A DNA stretch of 5,178 bases. Origin: Hyphomicrobiaceae bacterium (GTDB lineage: Bacteria; Pseudomonadota; Alphaproteobacteria; Rhizobiales; Hyphomicrobiaceae). Below, piece by piece: positions 1-5,178 of this stretch. The notes below the pieces were generated by a model, which ran no database searches, was not told the DNA's origin, and worked only from the letters and a program-made list of their open reading frames with translations. The position numbers and the translations under genes were made by a program. Positions within the stretch are counted from its first letter, which is position 1, and each line of letters starts with the position of its first letter. The stretch covers positions 1-5,178 of the forward strand of contig JAFMSC010000332.1 of the NCBI GenBank assembly GCA_017353825.1. The letters run 5' to 3'.

Positions 1-2
1 GC

Positions 3-68
3 GGACTCAGTCAAAAACCCCCGCCGTTCAACGATTACCGCTCGAAGGGTCTGAAAAGCTCGGCCTAG
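3..68 (+). CDS. Possible 3' end of an unidentified plus-strand gene entering from the left edge
   Basis: From the window edge one plus-strand frame is open for 21 codons and stops with TAG at 66-68. It would end ...NDYRSKGLKSSA, a polar, lysine-rich tail that looks like a plausible protein C-terminus, with about two thirds of third positions G or C. A second plus-strand frame is also open from the edge to a TGA at 128-130, ending ...DYGARPHRP, so the frame is not settled. I do not recognise either tail. A gene here would converge on the D-lactate dehydrogenase, whose stop is at 135. Non-coding sequence remains possible. Confidence 0.22.
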   Translation, partial: GLSQKPPPFNDYRSKGLKSSA

Positions 69-134
69 CCTGGTCCGCCATTTTCGAGAGCGCATCGGCG
101 GATTACGGGGCTCGCCCTCATCGCCCCTGACGAA

Positions 135-1544
135 TTACGCCGGCAGAATCTTCCCCGGGTTGAGGATGTCGAGCGGGTCGAGGGCAGCCTTGATGGCGCG
201 CAACACAGCCAGGCCTTCGCCGAGCTCGGCCTTGAGGTACTTGGCCTTGCCCTGGCCGATACCATGCTCGCCGGTGCAGGTACCCTCCATGGCGATGGCA
301 CGCTGAGCCAGCCGCTCCAGGAAGCCCTCCAGCGCCGCCATCTCCCTGGGGTTGGAGCGGTCGAACACCGGCGTGGTGTGGAAGTTGCCGTCGCCCACGT
401 GCCCGACGATCGGCGCCACCAGCCCGGAGGCGGCGATGTCTTTCTCGGTCTCCACCACGCACTCGGCCAGCCGCGAGATCGGCACGCACACGTCGGTGGC
501 AAACGTGTCCTTGCCCGGCCATACGGCCTTGATGGCCCAGTAGGCGTCGTGGCGAGCCTTCCACAACCGCCGGCGCTGGTCCTCGTTCTCGGCCCAGTCG
601 AAGCGGATGGCGCCTTCGCCCTCGGCGATGGTCTTGAAGCTCTCCACCTGGTCACGCGCACCGACCTCGGTACCGTGGAACTCAAGGAACAGGGTGGGCT
701 TCTCCTCCAGGTCGAGCTTGGAATAGGTGTTCACGGCCCGGATCTGCGGCGGGTCCAGGAGCTCCATGCGCGCCACGCCGAGGCCGAGCTGGATCGATTG
801 GATGACCGCGTTGCAAGCCCCTTCTAGGGTCTGGAACGGACACACCGCGGACAGTATCCGCTCCGGGATGCCGTAGAGGCGCAGCGTCAGCTCGGTGATG
901 ATGCCGAGTGTGCCCTCAGACCCCACCATGAGGCGGGTGAGGTCGTAGCCGGCGGCCGACTTGCGCGCGCGTTGCGCGGTCTTCACCACCGAGCCGTCGG
1001 CCATCACGGCGGTCAGGTTGAGCACGTTCTCGCGCATGGTGCCGTAGCGCACCGCGTTGGTGCCCGAGGCACGCGTGGCCGCCATGCCGCCCAGCGTGGC
1101 GTCCTCGGCGCCGGGATCGACCGGGAAGAACAGCCCCAGGTCGCGCAGGTACTCGTTGATCTGCTTCCTCGACACGCCAGGCTCGACCACACAGTCGAGG
1201 TCGCGCTCGTTGACGCTGAGCACCTGGTTCATGCGCGAGAAATCGAGTGACACGCCGCCGCGCGGGGCGTTGATGTGGCCCTCAAGGGAGGTGCCGGCCC
1301 CGTACGGGATGATGGGCACGCGGTGTGTGCGCGCCACGTCCACGATCTGGGCCACCTCGTCAGTGTTTTCCACCCAGATCACGGCGTCGGGCGGCTGGTT
1401 AGGGATCCAGGTGATGGTGTTGGCGTGCTGGCGCCGGATTTCCGCCCCCGTCTGCAGCCGCTCGCCGAAGCGCTGGCGCAGCACGGCGATAGCGGTGGCG
1501 ACCTCGCCCCGCGAGTGCTCGTTTGCAGCGGCCAACGCGGCCAT
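135..1544 (-). CDS. FAD-linked D-lactate dehydrogenase (cytochrome-type, LDHD/GlcD family)
   Basis: This is a complete 469-residue flavoprotein that probably oxidises D-lactate (or a related D-2-hydroxy acid) to the 2-oxo acid and passes electrons to quinone or cytochrome c at the inner face of the membrane. The N-terminal half is a PCMH-type FAD-binding domain: PYGAGTSLEGH at residues 80-90, GAEDATLGGMAATRASGTNA around 145-164, YGTMRENVLNL at 167-177 and GSEGTLGIITELTLRL at 208-223. The C-terminal half is the FAD-oxidase cap with the active-site histidine motifs GHVGDGNFH (381-389) and GEHGIG (425-430). The stretch ARHDAYWAIK followed by TDVCVPIS resembles the mitochondrial LDHD branch. No signal peptide or membrane segment is visible. 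No glcE or glcF homologue lies beside it, which favours a single-subunit D-lactate dehydrogenase over the glycolate oxidase complex. The start is fixed by AGGAGG 8 bases upstream. Family assignment is firm; the exact substrate is inferred. Confidence 0.93.
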   Translation of the reverse strand: MAALAAANEHSRGEVATAIAVLRQRFGERLQTGAEIRRQHANTITWIPNQPPDAVIWVENTDEVAQIVDVARTHRVPIIPYGAGTSLEGHINAPRGGVSLDFSRMNQVLSVNERDLDCVVEPGVSRKQINEYLRDLGLFFPVDPGAEDATLGGMAATRASGTNAVRYGTMRENVLNLTAVMADGSVVKTAQRARKSAAGYDLTRLMVGSEGTLGIITELTLRLYGIPERILSAVCPFQTLEGACNAVIQSIQLGLGVARMELLDPPQIRAVNTYSKLDLEEKPTLFLEFHGTEVGARDQVESFKTIAEGEGAIRFDWAENEDQRRRLWKARHDAYWAIKAVWPGKDTFATDVCVPISRLAECVVETEKDIAASGLVAPIVGHVGDGNFHTTPVFDRSNPREMAALEGFLERLAQRAIAMEGTCTGEHGIGQGKAKYLKAELGEGLAVLRAIKAALDPLDILNPGKILPA

Positions 1545-1552
1545 GTGGCCAA

Positions 1553-1558
1553 CCTCCT
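1553..1558 (-). promoter_or_regulatory. Ribosome binding site of the D-lactate dehydrogenase gene
   Basis: On the minus strand this is a perfect AGGAGG, within GAGGAGG, with an 8-base spacer to the ATG at 1544. It selects that ATG as the start. The reading overlaps a longer ORF in another frame that lacks such a signal. Confidence 0.8.
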
Positions 1559-1589
1559 CATGCCTCCGCGCCAGCTGCCCACGAGCGGC

Positions 1590-1605
1590 GCATTGTGCTC
1601 AATGC
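1590..1605. promoter_or_regulatory. Perfect inverted repeat, candidate operator over the D-lactate dehydrogenase promoter
   Basis: The sequence GCATTG-TGCT-CAATGC is a perfect 6-base inverted repeat with a 4-base centre. It begins inside the candidate -10 hexamer (1602-1607) and extends past the expected transcription start near 1595, about 50 bases upstream of the ATG at 1544. This is where a repressor site would be expected. Lactate and glycolate oxidation genes are often controlled by FadR-type GntR regulators, but the half-site does not match their usual GT-N-AC core well, so no regulator is named. A short RNA hairpin in the leader is the alternative. Confidence 0.35.
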
Positions 1606-1630
1606 TAAGAGGCGGGCCAGCCGGTGCCAA
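1602..1630 (-). promoter_or_regulatory. Candidate sigma-70-type promoter of the D-lactate dehydrogenase gene
   Basis: On the minus strand TTGGCA (1630-1625, five of six to the -35 consensus) is followed after exactly 17 bases by TAGCAT (1607-1602, four of six to the -10). The predicted start near 1595 gives a leader of about 50 bases before the ATG at 1544. Spacing and position are good; the match was made by eye. Confidence 0.42.
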
Positions 1631-1799
1631 GAGCGGGCCACGCCCCGCGGGGCTGCAGCTCGGAACAGTGTTCACAGCGTCGTGTTGGGAATTGAATGGG
1701 GGCTCCATTGCGGTGCAGGGGCAAAATCTCGACTTGTTGGCTCGTGGCGTGCGCCGGTTTTGGCAGCGCCGTTCATGAGCCAACCCAAATAGAACGAAA

Positions 1800-2069
1800 A
1801 TGCCGAGAAAGATCCTGAACCTGGCCGGCCTTCGCCTGCTTCGCAAGGAGGGGGTGAGGCGGCCCGCCTCCAAGCTGCCGAAGGGAGCGCACGTCTGCCC
1901 CCGGGCGCGTATCCCCGATGACGGCACCGTGCCGGTCGAGGACGTGCGAGCGGTTGCCACCGAGACCGCGCTGGCGACCGCCGTCGATGCCTCCCCCGCG
2001 GTGCTGGTGAGCCTGTGGGCGCACGACCAGCGCCTGCACCCTGGCAGGCACCACCGGCGCGTGCGTTGA
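1800..2069 (+). CDS. Doubtful small ORF, hypothetical 89-residue protein
   Basis: This plus-strand ORF begins at an ATG and encodes a basic 89-residue protein with a lysine/arginine-rich N-terminal third, a middle segment IPDDGTVPVEDVRAVATE and a histidine/arginine-rich tail. In its favour, nearly nine in ten third positions are G or C while second positions are balanced, as in the real genes here, and acidic and hydrophobic residues are spread normally. Against it, there is no Shine-Dalgarno sequence before the ATG and no recognisable domain. A minus-strand frame sharing the same third positions is also open across the region, so the periodicity does not decide the strand. It would be the only plus-strand gene between two minus-strand ones. 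Treat it as a candidate only. Confidence 0.28.
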   Translation: MPRKILNLAGLRLLRKEGVRRPASKLPKGAHVCPRARIPDDGTVPVEDVRAVATETALATAVDASPAVLVSLWAHDQRLHPGRHHRRVR

Positions 2070-2087
2070 GGCGCTCGTTGACGCGCT

Positions 2088-3170
2088 TCATGCGGGCGCC
2101 GGGGTGTCGGTGTCCTCGGCGCCGTCCTGGGCGCCCGCATAGCGCTCAAGCGCGGCGATGCGCGCCGCGATCGGCGGATGGGTGGCGAGGAGGCCCGACA
2201 ACCGCCCCGCCACCGGGTTCTCGATAAAGAACGCCTCCATGCGCGAGGGCACGTCGAAGCGGGCGTGCCCCTCGATTTTGCGCAGCGCCCGTACCAGGGC
2301 GCCCGGGTTCTTGGTCAGTTCCGCGGAGCCGGCATCGGCCAGGAACTCGCGCGAGCGCGACAGCGCGAAGCGGATCAGAGTGGAGATGCCCCAGGTGATG
2401 AGGATCACGGCGATGGCAATGGCGATTGCCAGGATGGCGCCGCCGCCCCCGTTGCGGCTGCGCCCGCCGCCGCGACGGTCCCAGCGGTCGTCCCCGCCCG
2501 TGGTCGAGCCCCAGTCCGTGCCGTAGCCGACCGGAGAACGTTGGCGCCGCGGCGTTGGCGCCCAGCCGTAGGGGAAATCCCACATGCGGAAGACGAGGTC
2601 GCCGAAGAACGCGAATACGCCGGCGACGATGACGGCGATCACCATCAGCTGGGCGTCGCGGTTGCGGATGTGGGTGAGCTCGTGGGCCAGCACTGCCTCC
2701 AGCTCGTCGGGCGCCAGCCCCTCGACGAGGCCCCGCGTCACCGCGATGACATACTGCCCTTGGCGCAGGCCCGAGGCGTAGGCGTTGAGCGCGGGCGTGT
2801 CGATGACCTGCAGTGCCGGCATCGGGATGCCGCGCGAAATACACAGGTTCTCCAGCGCATTGTAGAGCGGCGGCGCCTCCGCCCTGGCGACGCCCCTGGC
2901 ACCGGTGGCCATGCGCACCAGCAACTGGTGCGCGAAGTAGGCGATCACGAACCACACCGCCGCTGCGATCAGCGCGACCGGCCAGGACTGGCGGAACTGC
3001 CACCAGGCGCCGGCGACAATCTCGTCGAACGTGCCGCCGAGCATCGCGCTCCAGATCATGAGTAGGGAGAACAGCAGGGCGTGCAAGAGCGCCACGAAGC
3101 CCGCGAGCAGGATCGCCGAGCGCAGCCGGTTGGCTTGAATGTGGCTGTAGAGTCCGTAGGCGCGGAACAT
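2088..3170 (-). CDS. htpX: HtpX-type membrane zinc metalloprotease (peptidase family M48)
   Basis: This is a 360-residue integral membrane protease of the HtpX group, which cleaves damaged or misassembled inner-membrane proteins. The zinc site is complete: HELTH at residues 163-167 (ligands His163 and His167, catalytic Glu164), and a third ligand, Glu275, in the motif SREFLADAGS. The family signature ATHPP is at 329-333. Hydrophobic segments lie at about 18-42, 64-84, 174-194 and 245-268. Typical HtpX proteins are near 290 residues. The extra length here is mainly a polar Gly/Arg/Asp-rich loop at about 199-244 and an acidic, proline-ending tail. The ATG at 3170 follows GGGGAG with a 9-base spacer. 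lemA lies 85 bases upstream on the same strand, so lemA-htpX is probably one operon. The family call is firm; strict orthology to E. coli HtpX is less so, because of the insert. Confidence 0.93.
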   Translation of the reverse strand: MFRAYGLYSHIQANRLRSAILLAGFVALLHALLFSLLMIWSAMLGGTFDEIVAGAWWQFRQSWPVALIAAAVWFVIAYFAHQLLVRMATGARGVARAEAPPLYNALENLCISRGIPMPALQVIDTPALNAYASGLRQGQYVIAVTRGLVEGLAPDELEAVLAHELTHIRNRDAQLMVIAVIVAGVFAFFGDLVFRMWDFPYGWAPTPRRQRSPVGYGTDWGSTTGGDDRWDRRGGGRSRNGGGGAILAIAIAIAVILITWGISTLIRFALSRSREFLADAGSAELTKNPGALVRALRKIEGHARFDVPSRMEAFFIENPVAGRLSGLLATHPPIAARIAALERYAGAQDGAEDTDTPAPA

Positions 3171-3179
3171 TGGAGCTCT

Positions 3180-3185
3180 CTCCCC
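3180..3185 (-). promoter_or_regulatory. Ribosome binding site of htpX
   Basis: On the minus strand GGGGAG lies 9 bases before the ATG at 3170. It supports this start over the overlapping out-of-frame ORF that begins further upstream at 3219. Confidence 0.55.
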
Positions 3186-3255
3186 GCCATGTCACCCTTT
3201 CCCCGCGCAGCACCACCATCCGTCACACGCCCCAAAAGCGCGTGCAGAGGGGACC

Positions 3256-3822
3256 CTAGAACTTCACCTGGGGCGGCACCTGTTGGGCCGCGCGCTCGCC
3301 TTCCTCGAGGTTGAAGAAATCCTGCGGGCCGAAGCCCATGGACTGGGCGAACACGACCGCCGGGAAGCTCTCGCGCGTGGCGTTGTATTCCGCCGCCGCG
3401 TTGTTGAAGAAACGCCGTGCCGCCGCGATCTTGTTCTCCAGGTCCGACAGCTCCGCCTGCAGCTGCTGGAAGTTCTGGTTGGCCTTGAGGTCCGGATAGG
3501 CCTCGGCCAGCGCGAATAGCTGGCGCAGTGCACTCTGCAGGGCGCCCTCTGCTTGCGCTTGCGCCGCCGGCCCGTGTGCCGCGAGGGCTGCGTTGCGGGC
3601 CTTGACGACCGCGTCGAGCGTGCCCCGCTCGTGCGCGGCGTAGCCCTTGACCGTCTCCACCAGGTTGGGAACGAGGTCGTGGCGCTGCTTGAGCTGCACG
3701 TCGATGTCGGAGAAGGCCTGGCGGCAGCGCTGGCGCAGCGTGACGAGGCCATTGTAGGTCATCACGAGCCAAAGGCCGAGCAAGACGAGGAGCGCCAGGA
3801 TGATCCAGCCGGCATTGCCCAT
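3256..3822 (-). CDS. lemA: LemA family membrane protein
   Basis: This is a complete 188-residue LemA protein, a small membrane-anchored helical protein of the bacterial envelope whose biochemical role is not established. It has a short N-terminus, one membrane segment at about residues 5-22, then the helical LemA core: YNGLVTLRQR (23-32), AFSDIDVQLKQRHDLVPNLV (36-55), the lysine/arginine-rich stretch to 77, LKANQNFQQLQAELSDLEN (112-130), ARRFFNNAAAEYN (135-147) and the C-terminal GFGPQDFFNLEEGERA (163-178). Length matches the family's usual 180-200 residues. The reading frame is open 37 codons further upstream to 3933, but that extension (residues like GATSAIIGTKPPA) is not part of LemA, and a strong AGGAGG sits 7 bases before the ATG at 3822, so I choose 3822. 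It is the first gene of a probable lemA-htpX operon, an arrangement seen in many bacteria. Confidence 0.95.
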   Translation of the reverse strand: MGNAGWIILALLVLLGLWLVMTYNGLVTLRQRCRQAFSDIDVQLKQRHDLVPNLVETVKGYAAHERGTLDAVVKARNAALAAHGPAAQAQAEGALQSALRQLFALAEAYPDLKANQNFQQLQAELSDLENKIAAARRFFNNAAAEYNATRESFPAVVFAQSMGFGPQDFFNLEEGERAAQQVPPQVKF

Positions 3823-3829
3823 GGTGCCG

Positions 3830-3835
3830 CCTCCT
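3830..3835 (-). promoter_or_regulatory. Ribosome binding site that fixes the lemA start
   Basis: On the minus strand this is AGGAGG with a 7-base spacer to the ATG at 3822. It argues against the longer in-frame start at 3933, which would add 37 residues before the membrane anchor. Confidence 0.8.
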
Positions 3836-3871
3836 GTCTCTCCCGCAGCCATGGCGGGCGGTTTGGTGCCG

Positions 3872-3902
3872 ATTATCGCCGAAGTTGCGCCGCAGTTGTC
3901 GA
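3872..3902 (-). promoter_or_regulatory. Candidate promoter of the lemA-htpX operon
   Basis: On the minus strand TCGACA (3902-3897, five of six to the -35) and GATAAT (3877-3872, five of six to the -10) flank a 19-base spacer. The hexamers are good, but the spacer is longer than the preferred 17, so the promoter would be weak or activator-assisted. The expected start near 3865 leaves a leader of roughly 43 bases before the lemA ATG. Confidence 0.32.
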
Positions 3903-3924
3903 GCCTTGCATCGGTTGGTTTACT
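3896..3924 (+). promoter_or_regulatory. Candidate promoter of the small membrane-protein pair
   Basis: TTGTCG (3896-3901) and TTTACT (3919-3924) each match four of six consensus bases and are separated by exactly 17 bases. The predicted start near 3931 lies about 50 bases before the ATG at 3981. The -35 element overlaps that of the divergent lemA promoter candidate. Confidence 0.3.
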
Positions 3925-3980
3925 GATCCACAAAGGCGAGCAATAAGGGCCCGACAGGCGGCTTTGGGGGGCGGGTGAGC

Positions 3981-4271
3981 ATGCCGAGCGCGAGCTTCCT
4001 CTCGTATTGGTACCTGCAGCTGCCGAGCGTGCTGCTGGCGGCGCTTATCTACCTTCTCCTCATTCGGCTGGCGGCCGGGCCTTTCCTGAGCGCCGACACC
4101 GTCGCCATGCGTCTGCTGGCGGCCGTCACCAACCCGGTGGTGAAGACGGTCAACGCCATCACGCCGCGCGTGGTGCCGTCGGCCCTGGTGGTGGTGTTCG
4201 CCATCGTGTGGCTGTTGAGCCTGCGCATCCTGCTGCACCAGCTCTTGCTGGCGCGCAGGATGTTCGGCTGA
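3981..4271 (+). CDS. Small integral membrane protein, YggT-like
   Basis: This encodes a 96-residue protein with two membrane segments, at about residues 8-32 and 66-86, joined by a loop carrying TNPVVKTVNAITPRVVPSAL. That order (hydrophobic helix, then a helix leading into a T-x-P-V motif, a basic/proline stretch and a second helix) is the single-repeat layout of YggT proteins, which are poorly characterised inner-membrane proteins sometimes tied to turgor or cell-division functions. The match is from pattern only and divergent, so another small two-helix family is possible. An in-frame GTG at 3975 would add two residues. I prefer the ATG at 3981, because GGGTGA directly before it can pair with the 16S tail. 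It is divergent from lemA and 27 bases upstream of the next membrane-protein gene, so those two are probably one transcript. Confidence 0.72.
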   Translation: MPSASFLSYWYLQLPSVLLAALIYLLLIRLAAGPFLSADTVAMRLLAAVTNPVVKTVNAITPRVVPSALVVVFAIVWLLSLRILLHQLLLARRMFG

Positions 4272-4298
4272 GAGCATTGCGGAAGGTTGGGGGCTGCA

Positions 4299-4667
4299 AT
4301 GGGCGATTTCGAGCAGGGCTCGTGGGGCTACGGCGCCAGGCTCATAGGGCAGGGCGGGGCATTGGTGAGCGTGGCAACGGTGGCGGCCTTCAACGGGTCG
4401 CTGTACTCGCCGATCTTCGACTCGATCTTCTACTACATCGACACCTTTGCGCGCGGCTCGCTGTTTTACAGTCCCCAGCTCTATCTCTATCTCACCTCCG
4501 TATTCATCTCCCTGATGACCCTGCTGATTGCCGGCATTCCCGCCGCCCTCTACGAGCGCATCCGCGGCCTCAGGAGGAGCACGCAGGTGTCACTCGCCAT
4601 TTGGCTCGTGGCCGCCATCCTCTTGTCGCTGCCGACCATCATGAACCTGTTCGGCGAGGACTACTGA
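4299..4667 (+). CDS. Uncharacterised small membrane protein with two or three membrane segments
   Basis: I do not recognise this 122-residue protein. It starts with a polar MGDFEQGSWGYGARLIGQGG segment. A moderately hydrophobic, aromatic-rich stretch follows (about residues 20-47, including FDSIFYYID), then two clear membrane helices at about 60-84 and 96-117, split by a basic loop ERIRGLRRSTQ. By the positive-inside rule that loop would face the cytoplasm. The end is LFGEDY. The ATG at 4299 has TTGGGGG 5 bases before it. A TTG at 4287 would add four residues but seems less likely. Third positions are strongly G/C, and the hydrophobic pattern is consistent with a real gene. It lies 27 bases after the YggT-like gene on the same strand and probably shares its promoter, suggesting the two act together in the inner membrane. 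Confidence 0.82.
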   Translation: MGDFEQGSWGYGARLIGQGGALVSVATVAAFNGSLYSPIFDSIFYYIDTFARGSLFYSPQLYLYLTSVFISLMTLLIAGIPAALYERIRGLRRSTQVSLAIWLVAAILLSLPTIMNLFGEDY

Positions 4668-4750
4668 GGCCAGATCCCGTGCACGGCTTGAGGGCTTGCG
4701 CGGCTCGACGTGTTCTTCGGGCATGAAAAGGGGGACCGGCGGCGCGACCT
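4668..4750. other. Intergenic gap between convergent genes
   Basis: These 83 bases separate the unknown membrane-protein gene from the convergent aminopeptidase P gene. The only structure I see is the perfect 10-base palindrome CCGTGCACGG at 4677-4686. No stem-loop followed by a T-tract is visible on either strand, so termination here is not explained by an obvious intrinsic terminator. Confidence 0.6.
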
Positions 4751-5178
4751 TCATCCAATCGGCGCCGTCGCCTGCTCCAGCCAGGTGCGATCGTCGTGGC
4801 CGAGCTCGGGGCCTATCTCCTGGCGCACGCGGGCGTGGTAGGCGTTGAGCCAGGCAAGTTCCCTAGATGTCAGCAGCTCGGGCAGCACGAGACGGCGGTC
4901 GATGGGAACCAGGGTGAGGGTCTCAAAGCCCATCAGCTCGCGTTCGCCTCCGATCACCTTCTCGGGCTCCATCACCACCACCAGGTTTTCGATGCGGATG
5001 CCGTAGGCGCCCTTCTTGTAGTAGCCAGGCTCGTTGGAGACGATCATGCCGGGCTCCAGCGCCACCAGCCCGGTCTTGGAGATGCTCTGCGGCCCCTCGT
5101 GCACGCACAAGTAGCTGCCGACGCCGTGTCCAGTGCCATGGTCGAAGTCGAGCCCCGCCTCCCACAGCGCCCGGCGCG
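4751..5178 (-). CDS. Aminopeptidase P (Xaa-Pro aminopeptidase, M24B), C-terminal part, 5' end off the window
   Basis: The frame is open from the right edge to the TGA at 4751-4753, giving the last 141 residues of a cytoplasmic dimetal aminopeptidase that removes the N-terminal residue before proline. The start codon is outside the window, so this is a partial gene. It carries the C-terminal half of the M24 pita-bread catalytic domain: GLDFDHGTGHGVGSY then VHEGPQS (active-site and metal-binding histidines), SNEPGYY and GIRIENL (the two metal-binding glutamates). The aspartate ligands would lie upstream, off the edge. After it comes the additional C-terminal domain of long aminopeptidase P proteins (Peptidase_M24_C type): FETLTLVPIDRRLVLPELLT, then WLNAYHARVR and WLEQATAPIG at the end. 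This domain marks the roughly 600-residue form common in Alphaproteobacteria and eukaryotes, not the shorter E. coli PepP. It is convergent with the membrane-protein pair. Confidence 0.95.
   Translation of the reverse strand, partial: RRALWEAGLDFDHGTGHGVGSYLCVHEGPQSISKTGLVALEPGMIVSNEPGYYKKGAYGIRIENLVVVMEPEKVIGGERELMGFETLTLVPIDRRLVLPELLTSRELAWLNAYHARVRQEIGPELGHDDRTWLEQATAPIG

Larger units (their letters stand above)
1545..2087. other. 543-base stretch between D-lactate dehydrogenase and htpX without a convincing gene
   Basis: This region separates two minus-strand genes. It holds the RBS, candidate promoter and inverted repeat of the D-lactate dehydrogenase at its left end, a 12-base GC-rich palindrome at 1642-1653, and a comparatively AT-richer section around 1680-1800. 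Between about 1800 and 2069 the base periodicity looks coding-like, but several frames on both strands are open and none gives a protein I recognise. It could contain a lineage-specific small gene, a decayed gene, or only the 3' region of the lemA-htpX transcript. I see no tRNA, no repeat array and no terminator with a T-tract. Confidence 0.6.

Noticed and set aside
264..827. 187-residue plus-strand ORF opposite the D-lactate dehydrogenase
   Set aside because: It lies entirely antisense to a gene with complete conserved motifs; its composition is that of a mirror frame (His, Val, Arg and Gly rich) and it has no recognisable domain.
1642..1653. 12-base palindrome GCCCCGCGGGGC
   Set aside because: A GC-only palindrome of this size is expected by chance in GC-rich DNA, it has no loop or T-tract, and it lies upstream of the better-placed promoter signals.
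2032..2049. Inverted repeat GCCTGC-N6-GCAGGC about 40 bases downstream of the htpX stop, possible terminator
   Set aside because: The stem is only 6 perfect base pairs with wobble extensions, and no T-tract follows on the minus strand; too weak to call a terminator.
1379..2149. 256-residue minus-strand ORF spanning the gap between htpX and the D-lactate dehydrogenase
   Set aside because: It overlaps the 5' end of the dehydrogenase and the 3' end of htpX in the wrong frame, and its product is Arg/Pro/Ser/Thr-rich low-complexity sequence typical of a shadow frame in GC-rich DNA.
2178..3065. 295-residue plus-strand ORF opposite htpX
   Set aside because: It is antisense to the well-supported M48 protease; the sequence is Arg/Ala/His/Asp-rich without domains.
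2146..3219. 357-residue minus-strand ORF overlapping htpX in another frame
   Set aside because: The htpX frame has the zinc motif and membrane helices; this one is an Arg/Gly/Pro-rich shadow.
3823..3933. 37-codon N-terminal extension of lemA
   Set aside because: The extension has no LemA similarity, lies before the membrane anchor, covers the candidate promoter region and is outcompeted by the AGGAGG-supported ATG at 3822.
4677..4686. Palindrome CCGTGCACGG between convergent genes, considered as a bidirectional terminator
   Set aside because: It has no loop and no flanking T-tract; too short to form a stable terminator hairpin.
4007..4726. 239-residue plus-strand ORF overlapping both small membrane-protein genes
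   Set aside because: It is out of frame with both; its Arg/Ala/Gly/His-rich product lacks domains, while the two shorter frames show proper membrane helices and start signals.

Overview
The window is GC-rich chromosomal DNA with G/C-dominated third codon positions and strong AGGAGG-type ribosome binding sites. It looks like a proteobacterium. The long aminopeptidase P with its own C-terminal domain, and the lemA-htpX pair whose HtpX begins MFRAYGLYSHI, point most naturally to an Alphaproteobacterium, but this is inference and a Betaproteobacterium is not excluded. There are no phage, transposon, CRISPR, tRNA or rRNA signals; this is housekeeping and membrane-maintenance sequence.

Layout from left to right. 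Positions 1-134 hold at most the 3' end of an unidentified plus-strand gene. Positions 135-1544 (minus) encode a complete FAD-linked D-lactate dehydrogenase (LDHD/GlcD type) with a strong RBS. Its candidate promoter lies at 1602-1630, and a perfect inverted repeat sits on the -10/start region. Positions 1545-2087 are a 543-base stretch without a convincing gene; one doubtful plus-strand ORF lies at 1800-2069. Positions 2088-3170 and 3256-3822 (both minus) are an htpX-type M48 membrane protease and, upstream of it, lemA, forming a lemA-htpX operon. Positions 3823-3980 are a divergent promoter region. Positions 3981-4271 and 4299-4667 (plus) are two small integral membrane proteins, the first YggT-like and the second unrecognised, 27 bases apart and probably co-transcribed. 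Positions 4751-5178 (minus) are the C-terminal part of an aminopeptidase P that runs off the right edge.

How they may work together: LemA and the HtpX protease are membrane proteins often encoded side by side, and HtpX-type proteases degrade damaged or misassembled inner-membrane proteins. The divergent YggT-like and unknown membrane proteins share the control region with them and may belong to the same envelope-maintenance set. The D-lactate dehydrogenase feeds electrons from D-lactate (or a related 2-hydroxy acid) to the respiratory chain and appears separately controlled. The aminopeptidase P belongs to peptide turnover and has no obvious link to the rest.
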